Under the pieces are notes generated by a model, which did not search any database, was not told the DNA's origin, and was given only the letters and a program-made list of their open reading frames with translations. Below are positions 7,757 through 16,834 of a DNA stretch of 54,343 nucleotides, piece after piece (within the stretch, counting starts at the first letter, position 1; each line of letters starts with the position of its first letter). The translations under genes and the position numbers were made by a program. Source of the stretch: Gammaproteobacteria bacterium (GTDB lineage Bacteria; Pseudomonadota; Gammaproteobacteria; Pseudomonadales; Alcanivoracaceae); contig JAGPVL010000029.1 of NCBI GenBank assembly GCA_018067045.1, positions 1 to 54,343 of the forward strand, in the 5' to 3' direction.

Positions 7757-8602
7757 TTATCGTGCGCGCATCAAACTGTTTTGGCTAAAGTCGGACTCTT
7801 TCAGGCCGGTGCTAAATTTGTAATCGTTCCAGTGTAGCTCGGTAGATTTGCCGGTCTGATGGTTAATCATCAACATCAAGCTTGGACGCCAGAACTTATC
7901 TTTGTACTGAGCGTAATCTGTCATGGTCAGCGTTTTTAACAGGCTTTTCTTACGGTCATAGTAATCAACTTTCTGCACGCGATACTCGACCGTATCCATC
8001 CAAACTTCCTGACGGGTATAACCAGAGTACTTGTCCGTAGGCACCCGCTCAGACACGAAACAGGTCAGCTCGCCGCATGCTTCTTCACGTAAAAACTTAT
8101 ACGTGTATTTTTCCACTTCCTGAGCGCGCATATCTTCAAAAGCAAACTCACTACCCATAAACGAGCCTGACTGGTTACGTGAGGAAATCGTTTTTACACG
8201 GCGCAGCGCGGGCAAATATAACCACTGATCGTCATCTTTATCTTTATAGCTCCACGTTAACAACGCGGTGCCGCGTACATCCGCCGGGGTATCAAAAATC
8301 GTTAACCCTTTATCGCCCTCACCTTCGCCCTGGCCTTCTAATGTTTTAACGCGTAACTCACGCTCAGATTTCTCGCCCCGCTTGCTGATCAACACCATCC
8401 GCATGGTGGACTCTAAATCGGTAAACCCTTCGCCGCGGCGATCCGCCTCATGTGCTATAGCCAAGCCTTTTTCTTCTGCGGTTTCCGCCATCGCCATTGC
8501 AGGAACGGCAATAATCGCGGCAATCGCAACATTGGCAGCAAAATGGACGACGGAACTGACCGACGAATTAATTGACCAGAAAACTGAAGAATAACGAAGC
8601 AT
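7757..8602 (-). CDS. Outer-membrane lipoprotein-sorting protein, LolA-like (PF17131 type)
   Basis: 281-residue exported protein. The signal peptide ends near AMAMA-ETAEEKG (about residue 40). The mature part has the features of the PF17131 family: GFTDLESTMRMVL, then GTALLTWSYKDKDDDQWLYLPALRRVKTISSRNQSGSFMGSEFAFED and a C-terminal KSTELHWNDYKF. This family has a LolA-like half-barrel suited to carrying an acyl chain. A clear GGAGG lies 5 bases before the ATG. In many genomes such genes adjoin an MMPL transporter; none is adjacent here, but the cluster at 22-32 kb has one. Confidence 0.82.
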   Translation of the reverse strand: MLRYSSVFWSINSSVSSVVHFAANVAIAAIIAVPAMAMAETAEEKGLAIAHEADRRGEGFTDLESTMRMVLISKRGEKSERELRVKTLEGQGEGEGDKGLTIFDTPADVRGTALLTWSYKDKDDDQWLYLPALRRVKTISSRNQSGSFMGSEFAFEDMRAQEVEKYTYKFLREEACGELTCFVSERVPTDKYSGYTRQEVWMDTVEYRVQKVDYYDRKKSLLKTLTMTDYAQYKDKFWRPSLMLMINHQTGKSTELHWNDYKFSTGLKESDFSQNSLMRAR

Positions 8603-8646
8603 GAAAACCTCCGGGGCTTATTGTCGGCCACATATTAGTGACCAGA

Positions 8647-8658
8647 ATTCACGTGAAT
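8647..8658. promoter_or_regulatory. 12-bp perfect palindrome upstream of the LolA-like gene
   Basis: ATTCACGTGAAT lies 44 bases upstream of the ATG at 8602, in the expected promoter region of the LolA-like/barrel pair. It could be an operator for a dimeric regulator. The regulator is not identified; it does not match the PsrA or SOS patterns. Confidence 0.35.
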
Positions 8659-8674
8659 CGACAGCCACATTAAC

Positions 8675-8693
8675 GACCCCCCTATCAGGGGTC
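8675..8693. terminator. Weak hairpin, possible end of the topA operon
   Basis: GACCCC (8675-8680) pairs with GGGGTC (8688-8693) across a short loop. It is the only stem seen between the LOG gene stop (8855) and the next gene (start 8602). There is no T-run after it on the minus strand, so a Rho-dependent end or an operator role is equally possible. Confidence 0.3.
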
Positions 8694-8854
8694 AACGAGC
8701 TATCAGGACAATTTGGCTGAAATTAATAAGGTAAGAGATGAGAATAATTCATCTAAGGGAATAAACAGATTGTGGCGGCTTGATTAACATCGAAGCGATG
8801 GCATAGCGAAACCAAATTTATGTCGACTACAAGCTAAACCCAACCAATGGAGAG

Positions 8855-9526
8855 CTAAACTCTCTCCAGTAGATTATCGCGGCGCGCATCCTGCTGTGCA
8901 TTGTAATCGCTAAAGACCAGCTGGAATGCCTCTTCTACGCTGTCGGTGACATGGAAGCGGGTTAAATCGTCCGCATCAATACAGCCCTCAGCCAGTACCG
9001 TCTGCTTCAGCCAATCCGCCAAGCCCTGCCAATACTGCGTGCCGAACAAGACAATCGGAAATGGCGCAATCTTACCGGTTTGCACCAGCGTCAACGCTTC
9101 AAACAATTCGTCCATCGTGCCAAAGCCGCCAGGGAACACCACAAAACCAACGGCGTGCTTCACGAACATCAGCTTACGAATAAAGAAATAGCGGAAATCG
9201 AGAGACAAATCCTGATAACGATTTGCCCCTTGCTCGTGCGGAAGCTCAATATTCAAACCAATCGAACACGCATCCGTGCCATAGGCCCCTTCATTAGCGC
9301 CCTCCATAATGCCGGGACCACCGCCCGTAAGAACATTCAGCCCTGATTCACCGAAACGTCGCGCCAATGCACAGGCGTTTTGATAATGGGGCGACTCCGG
9401 CCCTAGCCTAGCGCTTCCGTAAATCGTAACGGACGGACCAATACCGGAGAGGTGGTCAATGCCGTCGACCAACTCCGCCTGAATGCGCAATACACGCCAC
9501 GCTTCGCGAGCTCTTACCTCATCCAT
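8855..9526 (-). CDS. LOG-family protein (TIGR00730, lysine decarboxylase-like fold)
   Basis: 223-residue Rossmann-fold LOG protein. The signature PGGFGTMDELFE is near residue 128 and GGGPGIMEGANEG near 72. Family enzymes are cytokinin-riboside 5'-monophosphate phosphoribohydrolases or nucleotide phosphoribohydrolases; the bacterial role is often unclear. The ATG at 9526 shares one base with the DUF6586 stop (TAATG) and is preceded by GGAGGAG, so it is preferred over the GTG at 9532. Third gene of the topA operon. Confidence 0.85.
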   Translation of the reverse strand: MDEVRAREAWRVLRIQAELVDGIDHLSGIGPSVTIYGSARLGPESPHYQNACALARRFGESGLNVLTGGGPGIMEGANEGAYGTDACSIGLNIELPHEQGANRYQDLSLDFRYFFIRKLMFVKHAVGFVVFPGGFGTMDELFEALTLVQTGKIAPFPIVLFGTQYWQGLADWLKQTVLAEGCIDADDLTRFHVTDSVEEAFQLVFSDYNAQQDARRDNLLERV

Positions 9527-10059
9527 TACCACTCCTCCATGTGCGCCGCAGCCGCCTCAAGAACTTCTTTGACGCGAGCAACAGCGGAGTGCAAACGCTC
9601 AATATCACCACTCGCCAGCACCGCATTCGGGTCGTCTGCCACCATGGCAAGCATCCCTTCTTCTTGCGGCGGCAAAGGCCGTCGGGCTAATCCGCTGGCC
9701 GCATTGGCAGCCATAACCTGCTGCTCGAGCCAGTGGATAACGTCAGCGGTGTTCGTTCGCGCCGCTTCGATAAGATTAATTTCGGGAGACTGCACTTGCT
9801 GCTGCGCAAAAGCGCGCGTAATAGATGGCAAGCTCAACAGCTGCTCAATATCCGTCACGGCGTAATTGCTGCCCGCATTGCGAGCAAGGCCTACCAACGC
9901 ACTATAAAGGTGGAACAAGACAGCGCCCCTTAGCGCTAACAGCTCGCCATGCGCAGCGCCATCTTGCTGACGCTGCTGCAGCTGGCGCAGAAGAACCTGC
10001 GCAAACCACTGCCGCTCCCGCAAGCCACTCACCTGATTCTCTCGCACCATTCGCGACAT
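9526..10059 (-). CDS. DUF6586-family protein
   Basis: 177-residue, mostly helical, soluble protein without signal peptide or membrane segments. Composition is Ala/Gln/Leu-rich, with RQWFAQVLLRQLQQRQ near the N-terminus and a predicted helical C-terminus ending HMEEW. I associate it with the DUF6586 family encoded beside topA in pseudomonads; no biochemical function is known to me. It starts 5 bases after the topA stop and overlaps the LOG gene start, so the three genes form one transcript. In Pseudomonas the neighbouring position holds an SOS cell-division inhibitor, which this protein does not resemble. Confidence 0.7.
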   Translation of the reverse strand: MSRMVRENQVSGLRERQWFAQVLLRQLQQRQQDGAAHGELLALRGAVLFHLYSALVGLARNAGSNYAVTDIEQLLSLPSITRAFAQQQVQSPEINLIEAARTNTADVIHWLEQQVMAANAASGLARRPLPPQEEGMLAMVADDPNAVLASGDIERLHSAVARVKEVLEAAAAHMEEW

Positions 10060-10064
10060 GAGCT

Positions 10065-12869
10065 CTACTCGTCCGAGCCTGATTTCTTCGCGGCTTTCTT
10101 GGCCGCCGGCTTCTTCGCTACGGCTTTCTTTTTCGCAGTAGCTTTTTTAGCTACCGCTTTTTTCTTCGCTGGCGCCTTCTTCTTGGCGGCGGCTTTTTTC
10201 TTTGGCGCGGCTTTTACCTTTTGCTCGACTTTCCATTCACCATCTTGGAAGAATGCGAACCAACCGGTAGGTTTGCCATCCACTTCAGTTTGTACGTACT
10301 GTTCTTTGCTCTTGCGGCTAAAACGCAGTAGCGCCTTATTCCCTTCAGGGTCTTGCGTAGGGGCATCCGCCAGATAGCGCAATTTCGGATCGAGCTGATC
10401 TTTTACTGAAGCGACTTCCTCCACTAACGGCGCGCGGGTTTCCCTGTTTTTTGGGAACTTGCTCGCCGCCAAGAAAAGACCCGCAGCACCATCACGCAAC
10501 AAATAGTAATCATCTACTTTTTCGCATTGCAGGTGTTTCATAGGCACCGGATCAGCACGCGGTGGCGCAGCCTCGCCACTCCGTAAAAGCTTACGCGTAT
10601 TGCCACACTCTTCATTGGTACATTTGAAAAACTTGCCGAAACGACCAGTACGCAATTGCATTTCATTGCTGCACTTTTCACACTCAATAACAGGGCCTTC
10701 ATAACCCTTAATACGGAACTCGCCGGGCTCGATCTGATAGCCGTTGCAATCGGGATTGTTACCGCACACGTGCAACTTGCGTTTCTCATCAATCAGATAG
10801 CTATCCATTGCTGTAGCGCACACAGGGCAACGCTTTTTCAAACGCTGCTCTAGCGCTTCGGCTTCTTCATCGTCAACATCGGTATTTACCGCTTCTTCGC
10901 CCGGCGCCAAATTCAACGTGGCGGTGCAGCGTTCCTTAGGTGGCAATGCGTAGCCAGAGCAACCCAAGAATACGCCGGTAGCACCGGTACGAATTTGCAT
11001 CGGCCTCTCACAGGTTGGGCACGCAATATCGGTATTGGTTGGTAGGTTTGCGCGCATGCCGCCAATAGCCAGCTTACCAACACCGGAACCCTTAGCGAGA
11101 TCAAGCTGCGCAGTAAATCCCTTGTAAAAATCATCGAGCACATCACGCCAACCACGCTTACCGGAAGCCACCTCATCCAGCGTTTCTTCCATATTCGCGG
11201 TAAAGCTGTAGTCCATGAGTTCTGGAAAGCTTTCCATCAAACGATCGGTAACAATGTCACCCATTTTCTCGGCATAAAAGCGGCGACTTTCCGTGCGCAC
11301 ATAACCACGATCTTGGATCGTCGAAATAATCGCAGCATAGGTAGATGGTCGGCCAATGCCTTTCTTTTCCAGCTCCTTCACCAAGCTCGCTTCAGTGTAA
11401 CGGGCCGGCGGCTTCGTAAAGTGCTGTTTATTTTCAACCAACAACAACGGCAATACTTCGCCTTTATTTAACGCCGGCAGTTCAACATCTTCCGCGCTCT
11501 TGCGCGACATCGGCGGCAGCATTCTGGTCCAACCGTCGAACTTAAGAATCCGGCCTTTCGCTCTTAGCTCGTAATCACCTGCCACGGCAGTCAACGTACT
11601 GCTCAGGTACTCGGCATTCGGCATCTGACAAGCCACAAATTGCCGACGAATTAAGTCATACAAACGGCGCGCATCGCGCTCCATATCAGTCAGTGATTCC
11701 GCATCACGCGCCACATCCGAAGGACGAATCGCTTCGTGCGCTTCTTGCGCACCGTCGCGGCTACTGTAAGAAATAGGTTTTTCTGGCAGATATTCTGCGC
11801 CAAGCTTTTTCTCAATCCATTCTCGGCAAGTCTGTACGGCATCTGCACTGAGGTTGGTCGAGTCTGTTCGCATATAGGTAATGTGGCCGCCTTCATATAA
11901 ACGCTGCGCCATCATCATGGTTTTCTTCACACCATAACCAAGGCGAGTACTCGCTGCTTGCTGCAGGGTCGAAGTAATGAAAGGTGCTGAAGGCTTAGAG
12001 CGTGTTGGACGGTCTTCGCGTTCCTTAATCGTCAGCGCGCCGGCATCTTTCAGTGCTTGCTCATGGGCTCGCGCGTCTTTCTCGTTGTCGGGACGGAAGG
12101 CTTCACCCGCACAGCGAGCCACCTGCATACGGATCTGCTGTTCTTGATCTTCTTTACGCGCACCGGTGCCGTGCATTTCCCAGTATTCGTCTGGCACAAA
12201 TGCGCGAATCTCACGCTCACGCTCGACCACTAACTCCACCGCTACGGACTGAACGCGACCGGCAGACAAGCCTCGGGCAATTTTTTCCCACAGCAGTGGC
12301 GATACCATAAAGCCGACGAGGCGATCGAGAAAACGACGAGCTTGCTGCGCTTCTACTCTATGCAGATCTAGCTTGGTCGGAACCTTAAAGGCGTCCTGAA
12401 TCGCTTTCTTGGTAATTTCGTTAAACACCACTCGATCAAAACGATCGTCATCGCCGCCGATAACCTCACGAAGGTGCCAGGCGATAGCTTCTCCCTCGCG
12501 GTCCAAATCCGTCGCGAGATAGATACGGTCAGCTTTCTCGGCCAAGCGCTTCAGTTCGTCGATAACCTTTTCTTTACCGGGCAACGTTTCATAACGCGCC
12601 TCCCAGCCGGCCTCAGGGTTAATCCCCATACGAGCAACCAACTGGTTCCAAGCCTTCTTACGCTTGTGGACCTCACGCTCTTCAGGCGGCAAAGAACGGG
12701 TATAAGCGGCCTCCTTCGCCCGATCCCCTGGCGAGCTTTTACTGCCCCCACTGACCGGCAAATCGCGGACGTGACCGATACTAGACTTGACGATAAAATC
12801 GTCGCCCAAGTAGCGATTGATAGTGCGCGCCTTAGCCGGCGACTCCACGATAACCAGAGATTTAGCCAT
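10065..12869 (-). CDS. topA: DNA topoisomerase I
   Basis: 934-residue type IA topoisomerase that relaxes negative supercoils. The Toprim domain starts [10 protein letters not shown] and carries [15 protein letters not shown] (121-135) for Mg binding. The active-site Tyr is Y332 in [13 protein letters not shown]. Three C-terminal zinc-finger-like cysteine clusters follow (CPTC...C, CPVC...C, CEKC...C; about 620-760). The last ~55 residues are an unusual run of Lys/Ala repeats such as [16 protein letters not shown], a histone-like DNA-binding tail. First gene of the topA-DUF6586-LOG operon. Confidence 0.97.
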   Translation of the reverse strand: MAKSLVIVESPAKARTINRYLGDDFIVKSSIGHVRDLPVSGGSKSSPGDRAKEAAYTRSLPPEEREVHKRKKAWNQLVARMGINPEAGWEARYETLPGKEKVIDELKRLAEKADRIYLATDLDREGEAIAWHLREVIGGDDDRFDRVVFNEITKKAIQDAFKVPTKLDLHRVEAQQARRFLDRLVGFMVSPLLWEKIARGLSAGRVQSVAVELVVEREREIRAFVPDEYWEMHGTGARKEDQEQQIRMQVARCAGEAFRPDNEKDARAHEQALKDAGALTIKEREDRPTRSKPSAPFITSTLQQAASTRLGYGVKKTMMMAQRLYEGGHITYMRTDSTNLSADAVQTCREWIEKKLGAEYLPEKPISYSSRDGAQEAHEAIRPSDVARDAESLTDMERDARRLYDLIRRQFVACQMPNAEYLSSTLTAVAGDYELRAKGRILKFDGWTRMLPPMSRKSAEDVELPALNKGEVLPLLLVENKQHFTKPPARYTEASLVKELEKKGIGRPSTYAAIISTIQDRGYVRTESRRFYAEKMGDIVTDRLMESFPELMDYSFTANMEETLDEVASGKRGWRDVLDDFYKGFTAQLDLAKGSGVGKLAIGGMRANLPTNTDIACPTCERPMQIRTGATGVFLGCSGYALPPKERCTATLNLAPGEEAVNTDVDDEEAEALEQRLKKRCPVCATAMDSYLIDEKRKLHVCGNNPDCNGYQIEPGEFRIKGYEGPVIECEKCSNEMQLRTGRFGKFFKCTNEECGNTRKLLRSGEAAPPRADPVPMKHLQCEKVDDYYLLRDGAAGLFLAASKFPKNRETRAPLVEEVASVKDQLDPKLRYLADAPTQDPEGNKALLRFSRKSKEQYVQTEVDGKPTGWFAFFQDGEWKVEQKVKAAPKKKAAAKKKAPAKKKAVAKKATAKKKAVAKKPAAKKAAKKSGSDE

Positions 12870-13182
12870 GTATAAAATGCTGCCTCAGTCAAATAGCCAG
12901 AACAGAACGGCCGCTATTTAGGGGGAGTCGCGCGCTGCGGTCAAGCTCGGCGAGCAACTTCGTTCTTTTTTAGATAGCCCTAATCGGCATCATTTGGCAA
13001 CCACCAAAGCGTCGCCAACGACAACATAGCCTGCCAGATAGCGGGTAAGAAAATCCACCCGCCACCGCTGGCGTTAACGTGACCGACCATTTTCAACGCC
13101 GATTCAATCGGCCTATTTTGCGTAACCGATCACACTGTGTTAAACAAACACACATAATTATTATAATTTGGGAGCGTTTCGG
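12870..13182. other. Divergent intergenic region, topA / exported protein gene
   Basis: 313 bases that must hold the promoters of topA (minus) and the plus-strand gene at 13183. A short inverted repeat GCCGAT/ATCGGC lies at 13098-13112, and an A/T-rich stretch with TATAAT (13162-13167) runs into the ribosome site GGGAG (13170-13174); the TATAAT is too close to the start to be the obvious -10. No gene, tRNA or repeat was recognised. Confidence 0.5.
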
Positions 13183-14079
13183 ATGAACCCCACAGTCAAG
13201 AACTGGTGTCGGCCTTTTCTGCTTATCACGACCTGCCTTTTTAGCCTGCATGCCCAAGCCTCAAGCGGCGCCCTGCATGATGCCAACAGCTTGCGCGTAT
13301 TGCTCGACCGCGTTAACACCGACTACCAAATGTTCAAGGGCGAGAACGCCAACCCCAAATATGGCGATGCCCTAGAAGAAGACCTAGAACTCCTCGCAGA
13401 CGCCCGCTCCGACTTTCTTGATCGCGCTGCAGAGCTTGATCGAAGCGCAGCTGCAGACGAGATCGACGCAAACGTCGAACGCTACATCAGCATCCTTAGC
13501 GAGACCTACGAAGAGCTCTCAAACGGTGGCTTCGAGGCGGCGGTTGCAGCCGGCGACATGATCGAATCAAAACTCGCAGCACAAAAAGCCATCACCACGC
13601 TGTACCTTTCCATAGCAGAGACCAGCAAGGTCGACCCTCGTGTCATTGAATATCAAATCATGAGTTATGAAATGCAGCAAATCGCCGCGAAATACCTTGA
13701 AAATGCCGCGGCCACCTACGGCGTCGCCTATCGCGACCAGAGCGATGAAAAAACCATCGATCAACTCGCGCAAGAATTCGCCTTACGCCTAGATGGGCTA
13801 AACCTCAAAGCCGCCGACCTCCCTCCGGGCGTAAAAGTTGAGCTGGCTGACGTCAAACGTAAATGGAGCTTTATTCAGCAATCGTTACTCAATTACATGG
13901 AAAACCAAGTGTCATTTTTGGTTTACCTTTATAGCCGCAAGATTGTTGACGGCCTACTAAGCGCTAGCGAACATTTGGCTCTGGCTACGGGTGGTGATAC
14001 GACAACGGGAGCACCAACCATTGCGCCCCCAGCAGACAGTGGTATACAGCTTCCCCCCGGCATCCCAGCGGCGCAATAA
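13183..14079 (+). CDS. Exported helical protein of unknown function
   Basis: 298-residue protein with a signal peptide (about residues 1-27, ending LHAQA-SSG). The mature region is almost wholly helical and acidic, with repeated Glu/Asp/Ala patterns (DLELLADARSDFLDRAAELD). It recalls periplasmic four-helix sensor domains such as PilJ-type modules, though I cannot assign it. The C-terminus is Pro-rich (PPADSGIQLPPGIPAAQ). ATG at 13183 is chosen over the upstream TTG at 13168 because GGGAG lies 8 bases before it. It is followed after 41 bases by a universal stress protein gene, likely in the same transcript. Confidence 0.6.
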   Translation: MNPTVKNWCRPFLLITTCLFSLHAQASSGALHDANSLRVLLDRVNTDYQMFKGENANPKYGDALEEDLELLADARSDFLDRAAELDRSAAADEIDANVERYISILSETYEELSNGGFEAAVAAGDMIESKLAAQKAITTLYLSIAETSKVDPRVIEYQIMSYEMQQIAAKYLENAAATYGVAYRDQSDEKTIDQLAQEFALRLDGLNLKAADLPPGVKVELADVKRKWSFIQQSLLNYMENQVSFLVYLYSRKIVDGLLSASEHLALATGGDTTTGAPTIAPPADSGIQLPPGIPAAQ

Positions 14080-14120
14080 TAGAACGGTAGCTGAAACGGA
14101 TATTGCTTCGGGAGAGGTTT

Positions 14121-14570
14121 ATGAGCACCTACCAAACCATACTGACCGCCATAGACTGCAGCGATGACTCACCAGCTTTGCTCGCTCGTGCAGCGTCTTT
14201 GGCTAACTCGACCACAGACATACACCTCATTCATGTTATTGAGCCTTTGGCGTTAGCGTACGGCGCCGACGTTCCGATGGATGTCTCCGAACTCCAAGGC
14301 ACTCTAATCGAGCGCGCCCATGGCACGGCAGAAAAATACGCCAGCACTATCGGCATCGACAAAGAACGAGTCTATGTCGAGCTCGGCTCCATTGAAAAAA
14401 CAATCCAAGACAAGGCGCGCCAGATTGGCGCAGATTTAATTGTAGTGGGTAGCCATACTCGCAGCGGGCTAGCGCTTTTGCTCGGATCAACCGCGCGAGG
14501 GTTGGTGCCGGGCGCACATTGTGACGTACTTGCGGTGAAAGTGGATCCGAAGAAAGGCAGTAAAGACTAA
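14121..14570 (+). CDS. Universal stress protein UspA family
   Basis: 149-residue single Usp domain. It begins YQTILTAIDCSDDS and ends with the nucleotide-binding pattern G-S-H-x9-G-S-T (GSHTRSGLALLLGSTARGLV), so ATP binding is likely. Cytoplasmic stress-survival role by family. ATG at 14121 follows GGGAGAGG; the TTG at 14103 would put the ribosome site inside the gene. A terminator-like hairpin follows directly. Confidence 0.9.
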   Translation: MSTYQTILTAIDCSDDSPALLARAASLANSTTDIHLIHVIEPLALAYGADVPMDVSELQGTLIERAHGTAEKYASTIGIDKERVYVELGSIEKTIQDKARQIGADLIVVGSHTRSGLALLLGSTARGLVPGAHCDVLAVKVDPKKGSKD

Positions 14571-14602
14571 ATGTTCGGTACGCGCATCACGCACCGAACA
14601 TT
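14570..14602. terminator. Bidirectional terminator-like hairpin
   Basis: AATGTTCGGT at 14570-14579 pairs perfectly with ACCGAACATT at 14593-14602 between two convergent genes (usp and the cNMP protein). The T-run is short, so strength is uncertain. Confidence 0.55.
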
Positions 14603-14639
14603 ATCGTGACTTACTCACACCTAGAGCGCTCAAGCACGC

Positions 14640-15311
14640 TCAGGTCATCTGCAAATTGCTGGCCGTCGTGGTCGCGCTAGGCGTTGCACCTGACTCATTC
14701 CACAAACAGAGAATATCAGCGAGTTGATGGGCTTGCTCCGCAAGCGACCCTAATTCTGCCTCTCCGCCTTTTTCACCTGTATAAATCGGCACCTTCCGCA
14801 TCGTCGCAACCAATTCGTGCTGCGGATCTTGCATTTTATTCACCTCAAGCGTCCAGCGAATGTTGTGCGCCAGCATTCGATAAAACGAAAGCTTGGTTTC
14901 AATGCTCAATGATGAAAAGTCGGTCAGATCGTTAAAGTACCTGTAATTCAAGCGTACAAATATCGCTTCTTTGACCGACTCATCCACAACAATTGACGCG
15001 GTTCTAGGAGTCGCTCTAATCATTGCGAGTGTGCCAAACACCTCACCAGGCGAAATATAATTCAGTACTTTGCCTGCACCATTCGGCGCCAAAACGGCCA
15101 GCTGCCCTTTCAGAAGAAAGTACAAATACGTGTCACTGTCGCCCTCAGAGATCACACGATCGCCTGGCTTCGCTTGCATAATCTCAGCCAAGTCATGCAA
15201 GGTCGTAAACTGCTCAGCCGAATCTCGCGACACCTCATTAAAGAAAGGAATTCCCGACAACAATCGCTGAATACGTTCCAGCGGATACTCACTACGATCA
15301 ATTTGTTCCAT
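14640..15311 (-). CDS. Cyclic nucleotide-binding domain protein
   Basis: 223-residue protein. Residues ~15-135 form a cNMP-binding domain of the Crp type: KPGDRVISEGDSDTYLYFLLKGQLAVL, then YISPGEVFGTLAMIRATPRTASIVV, which holds the phosphate-binding cassette GxxFGxxxxxxxxxRTAS. There is no helix-turn-helix, so it is a sensor or regulatory subunit rather than a transcription factor. The C-terminus is Ser/Thr/Ala-rich and of low complexity. It lies convergent to usp and divergent from lexA. A second, larger cNMP-domain protein is at 36444-37523. Confidence 0.85.
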   Translation of the reverse strand: MEQIDRSEYPLERIQRLLSGIPFFNEVSRDSAEQFTTLHDLAEIMQAKPGDRVISEGDSDTYLYFLLKGQLAVLAPNGAGKVLNYISPGEVFGTLAMIRATPRTASIVVDESVKEAIFVRLNYRYFNDLTDFSSLSIETKLSFYRMLAHNIRWTLEVNKMQDPQHELVATMRKVPIYTGEKGGEAELGSLAEQAHQLADILCLWNESGATPSATTTASNLQMT

Positions 15312-15530
15312 TTTGTTAGCTACTCCAGCCCCCTGTCAGCGGAACTCCGCGCAAATGCCATGCTATTGGCTTATGGCCACCTCTTCAATCAATAACAAGC
15401 TGATCGATACATTGCGTAGCCACAGTTCTCATTACTGTTGTTATAGCGACAGCGACAATCACAGTGCTCATCACCCTTTCGTGTAGCCTCGCGAGCAATA
15501 CTCAAAGTCGCCAAGGCTGACCATCCAGCA

Positions 15531-15546
15531 CTGTTCATCAAGACAG
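15531..15546. promoter_or_regulatory. LexA (SOS) box upstream of lexA
   Basis: CTGTTCATCAAGACAG fits the gammaproteobacterial SOS consensus CTGT-N8-ACAG exactly, though its centre is less A/T-alternating than the ideal. It is centred about 55 bases upstream of the lexA ATG, where an autoregulatory site is expected. Confidence 0.85.
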
Positions 15547-15592
15547 TAACCATGCTAGCATCCGGTAACGATTATGTTAAGGATGAACAACC

Positions 15593-16207
15593 ATGAGCGA
15601 TACTCTAACCAGCCGGCAGCGAGAAGTACTAGACTGTATTCGTGAACATTTGCATGAAACAGGCATGGCACCGACGCGTGCAGAGATCGCCACCATCATG
15701 GGATTTCAGTCCAAAAACGCCGCCTCTGATCATCTGCGCGCCCTCGAACGTAAGGGTTACATCCGCATCCATAACGATCGCTCACGGGGCATTCAAGTAC
15801 TCGATGTCGAAGGCTTCAACGAAGACGACCTACCCGTACTTGGTCGCGTTGCCGCCGGCCTGCCCATTGAGGCAATAGAAAACGTCGAACGAACGATCGC
15901 CGTGCCCCAAGGGCTGTTCCGAGAGAGGCCAACGTATATGCTGCGCGTTCAAGGCGACAGCATGAAGGATGCAGGCATTCTTGACGGTGATTTAATTGCT
16001 GTCCGTAAAAGCAACATGGCCCGCTCAGGGCAGATTGTTGTTGCGCGTATCGATGATGATGTTACCGTCAAAACGCTGCGTATCAATAAATCGAGCATCA
16101 CGTTGATGCCAGCAAATGACGACTATGAGCCAATTCGGGTACCACCGGACCAGCTTGTTATTGAAGGTATTTTTGTGGGATTAATACGCGATGCAGATTT
16201 CCGCTAA
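15593..16207 (+). CDS. lexA: SOS response repressor LexA
   Basis: 204-residue repressor/autoprotease. The winged-helix N-terminus (LTSRQREVLDCIREHLHETGMAPTRAEIA) binds SOS boxes. Self-cleavage is expected between A88 and G89 (GRVAAGLP), with catalytic Ser123 in GDSM and Lys160 in VTVKTL. AAGGA precedes the ATG. A good SOS box lies at 15531-15546, so the gene should be autoregulated. The downstream DUF1499 gene begins 17 bases before the lexA stop, so it may be SOS-controlled as well. Confidence 0.97.
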   Translation: MSDTLTSRQREVLDCIREHLHETGMAPTRAEIATIMGFQSKNAASDHLRALERKGYIRIHNDRSRGIQVLDVEGFNEDDLPVLGRVAAGLPIEAIENVERTIAVPQGLFRERPTYMLRVQGDSMKDAGILDGDLIAVRKSNMARSGQIVVARIDDDVTVKTLRINKSSITLMPANDDYEPIRVPPDQLVIEGIFVGLIRDADFR

Positions 16208-16703
16208 AACCGCTTTACCAAACAACGCTTTATCAACCCTCTCAGCAACACTGATGACGGTGTTGATGGCGGCATGGCTGCTCATGTACAGCGGCGGTGT
16301 CTATGCGAGCGATCGTAGTGGAAGCGATGCAACGCTAGCGCCCTGCCCACCTTCACCGAACTGCGTTAGCAGCCAAGCAACAGACACCGACCACTTTGTT
16401 GAACCTCTGAGCGGTGCTAGCACTCCTGCAGAGGCGCTAGCGGCACTGACGCACGTGCTCAGCACTCTCGATCGCGTAGAGTGGACTGCCGCTAACGACC
16501 GCCAGATTCAGGCCACATTTACCTCGTTCATTTTTCGCTTCGTCGATGATGTGGATTTCATCATTGAAGATGACGCTAGCATTACCATTCGCTCTGCATC
16601 GAGAGTGGGTCACTCAGACTTCGGTGCCAATCGAAAGCGCGTTGAAATGTTACGGGAGCGTTTCTCCCAAGCCGTCGGTGCATCAAGCAAGGCCGCCCCA
16701 TAA
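16191..16703 (+). CDS. DUF1499-family exported protein
   Basis: 170-residue protein. A hydrophobic N-terminal segment (about residues 20-40, ending GGVYA-SD) acts as signal peptide or anchor. The DUF1499 motif CPPSPNCVSS is at about 48-57, and the C-terminus has the matching SITIRSASRVGHSDFGANRKRVE block. Function unknown. The start overlaps lexA by 17 bases; an internal ATG (MTVLMAAW, residue 22) would still give a signal peptide. In Pseudomonas the gene after lexA is a SulA-like SOS inhibitor; this protein is unrelated, so the SOS partner appears replaced. Confidence 0.82.
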   Translation: MQISAKTALPNNALSTLSATLMTVLMAAWLLMYSGGVYASDRSGSDATLAPCPPSPNCVSSQATDTDHFVEPLSGASTPAEALAALTHVLSTLDRVEWTAANDRQIQATFTSFIFRFVDDVDFIIEDDASITIRSASRVGHSDFGANRKRVEMLRERFSQAVGASSKAAP

Positions 16704-16834
16704 ACCGACACTCAAATCGTATTTAATGCATCCCTGAATCAATAACGCGGCGTCGTCAAATCAACGCATCTTTTGCATATTCATAATATTAACCACAACC
16801 GTTTGCATCCCTAAATACCCCCCATTGAGACCAA

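Noticed and set aside
13162-13167. TATAAT as the -10 of the gene at 13183
   Set aside because: A transcript starting 6-7 bases downstream would begin inside the ribosome site, so it cannot be the main promoter of this gene.
15435-15452. CTGT...ACAG sequence upstream of lexA as a second SOS box
   Set aside because: The spacer is 10 bases, not 8, so it does not match the LexA consensus. The true box is at 15531.
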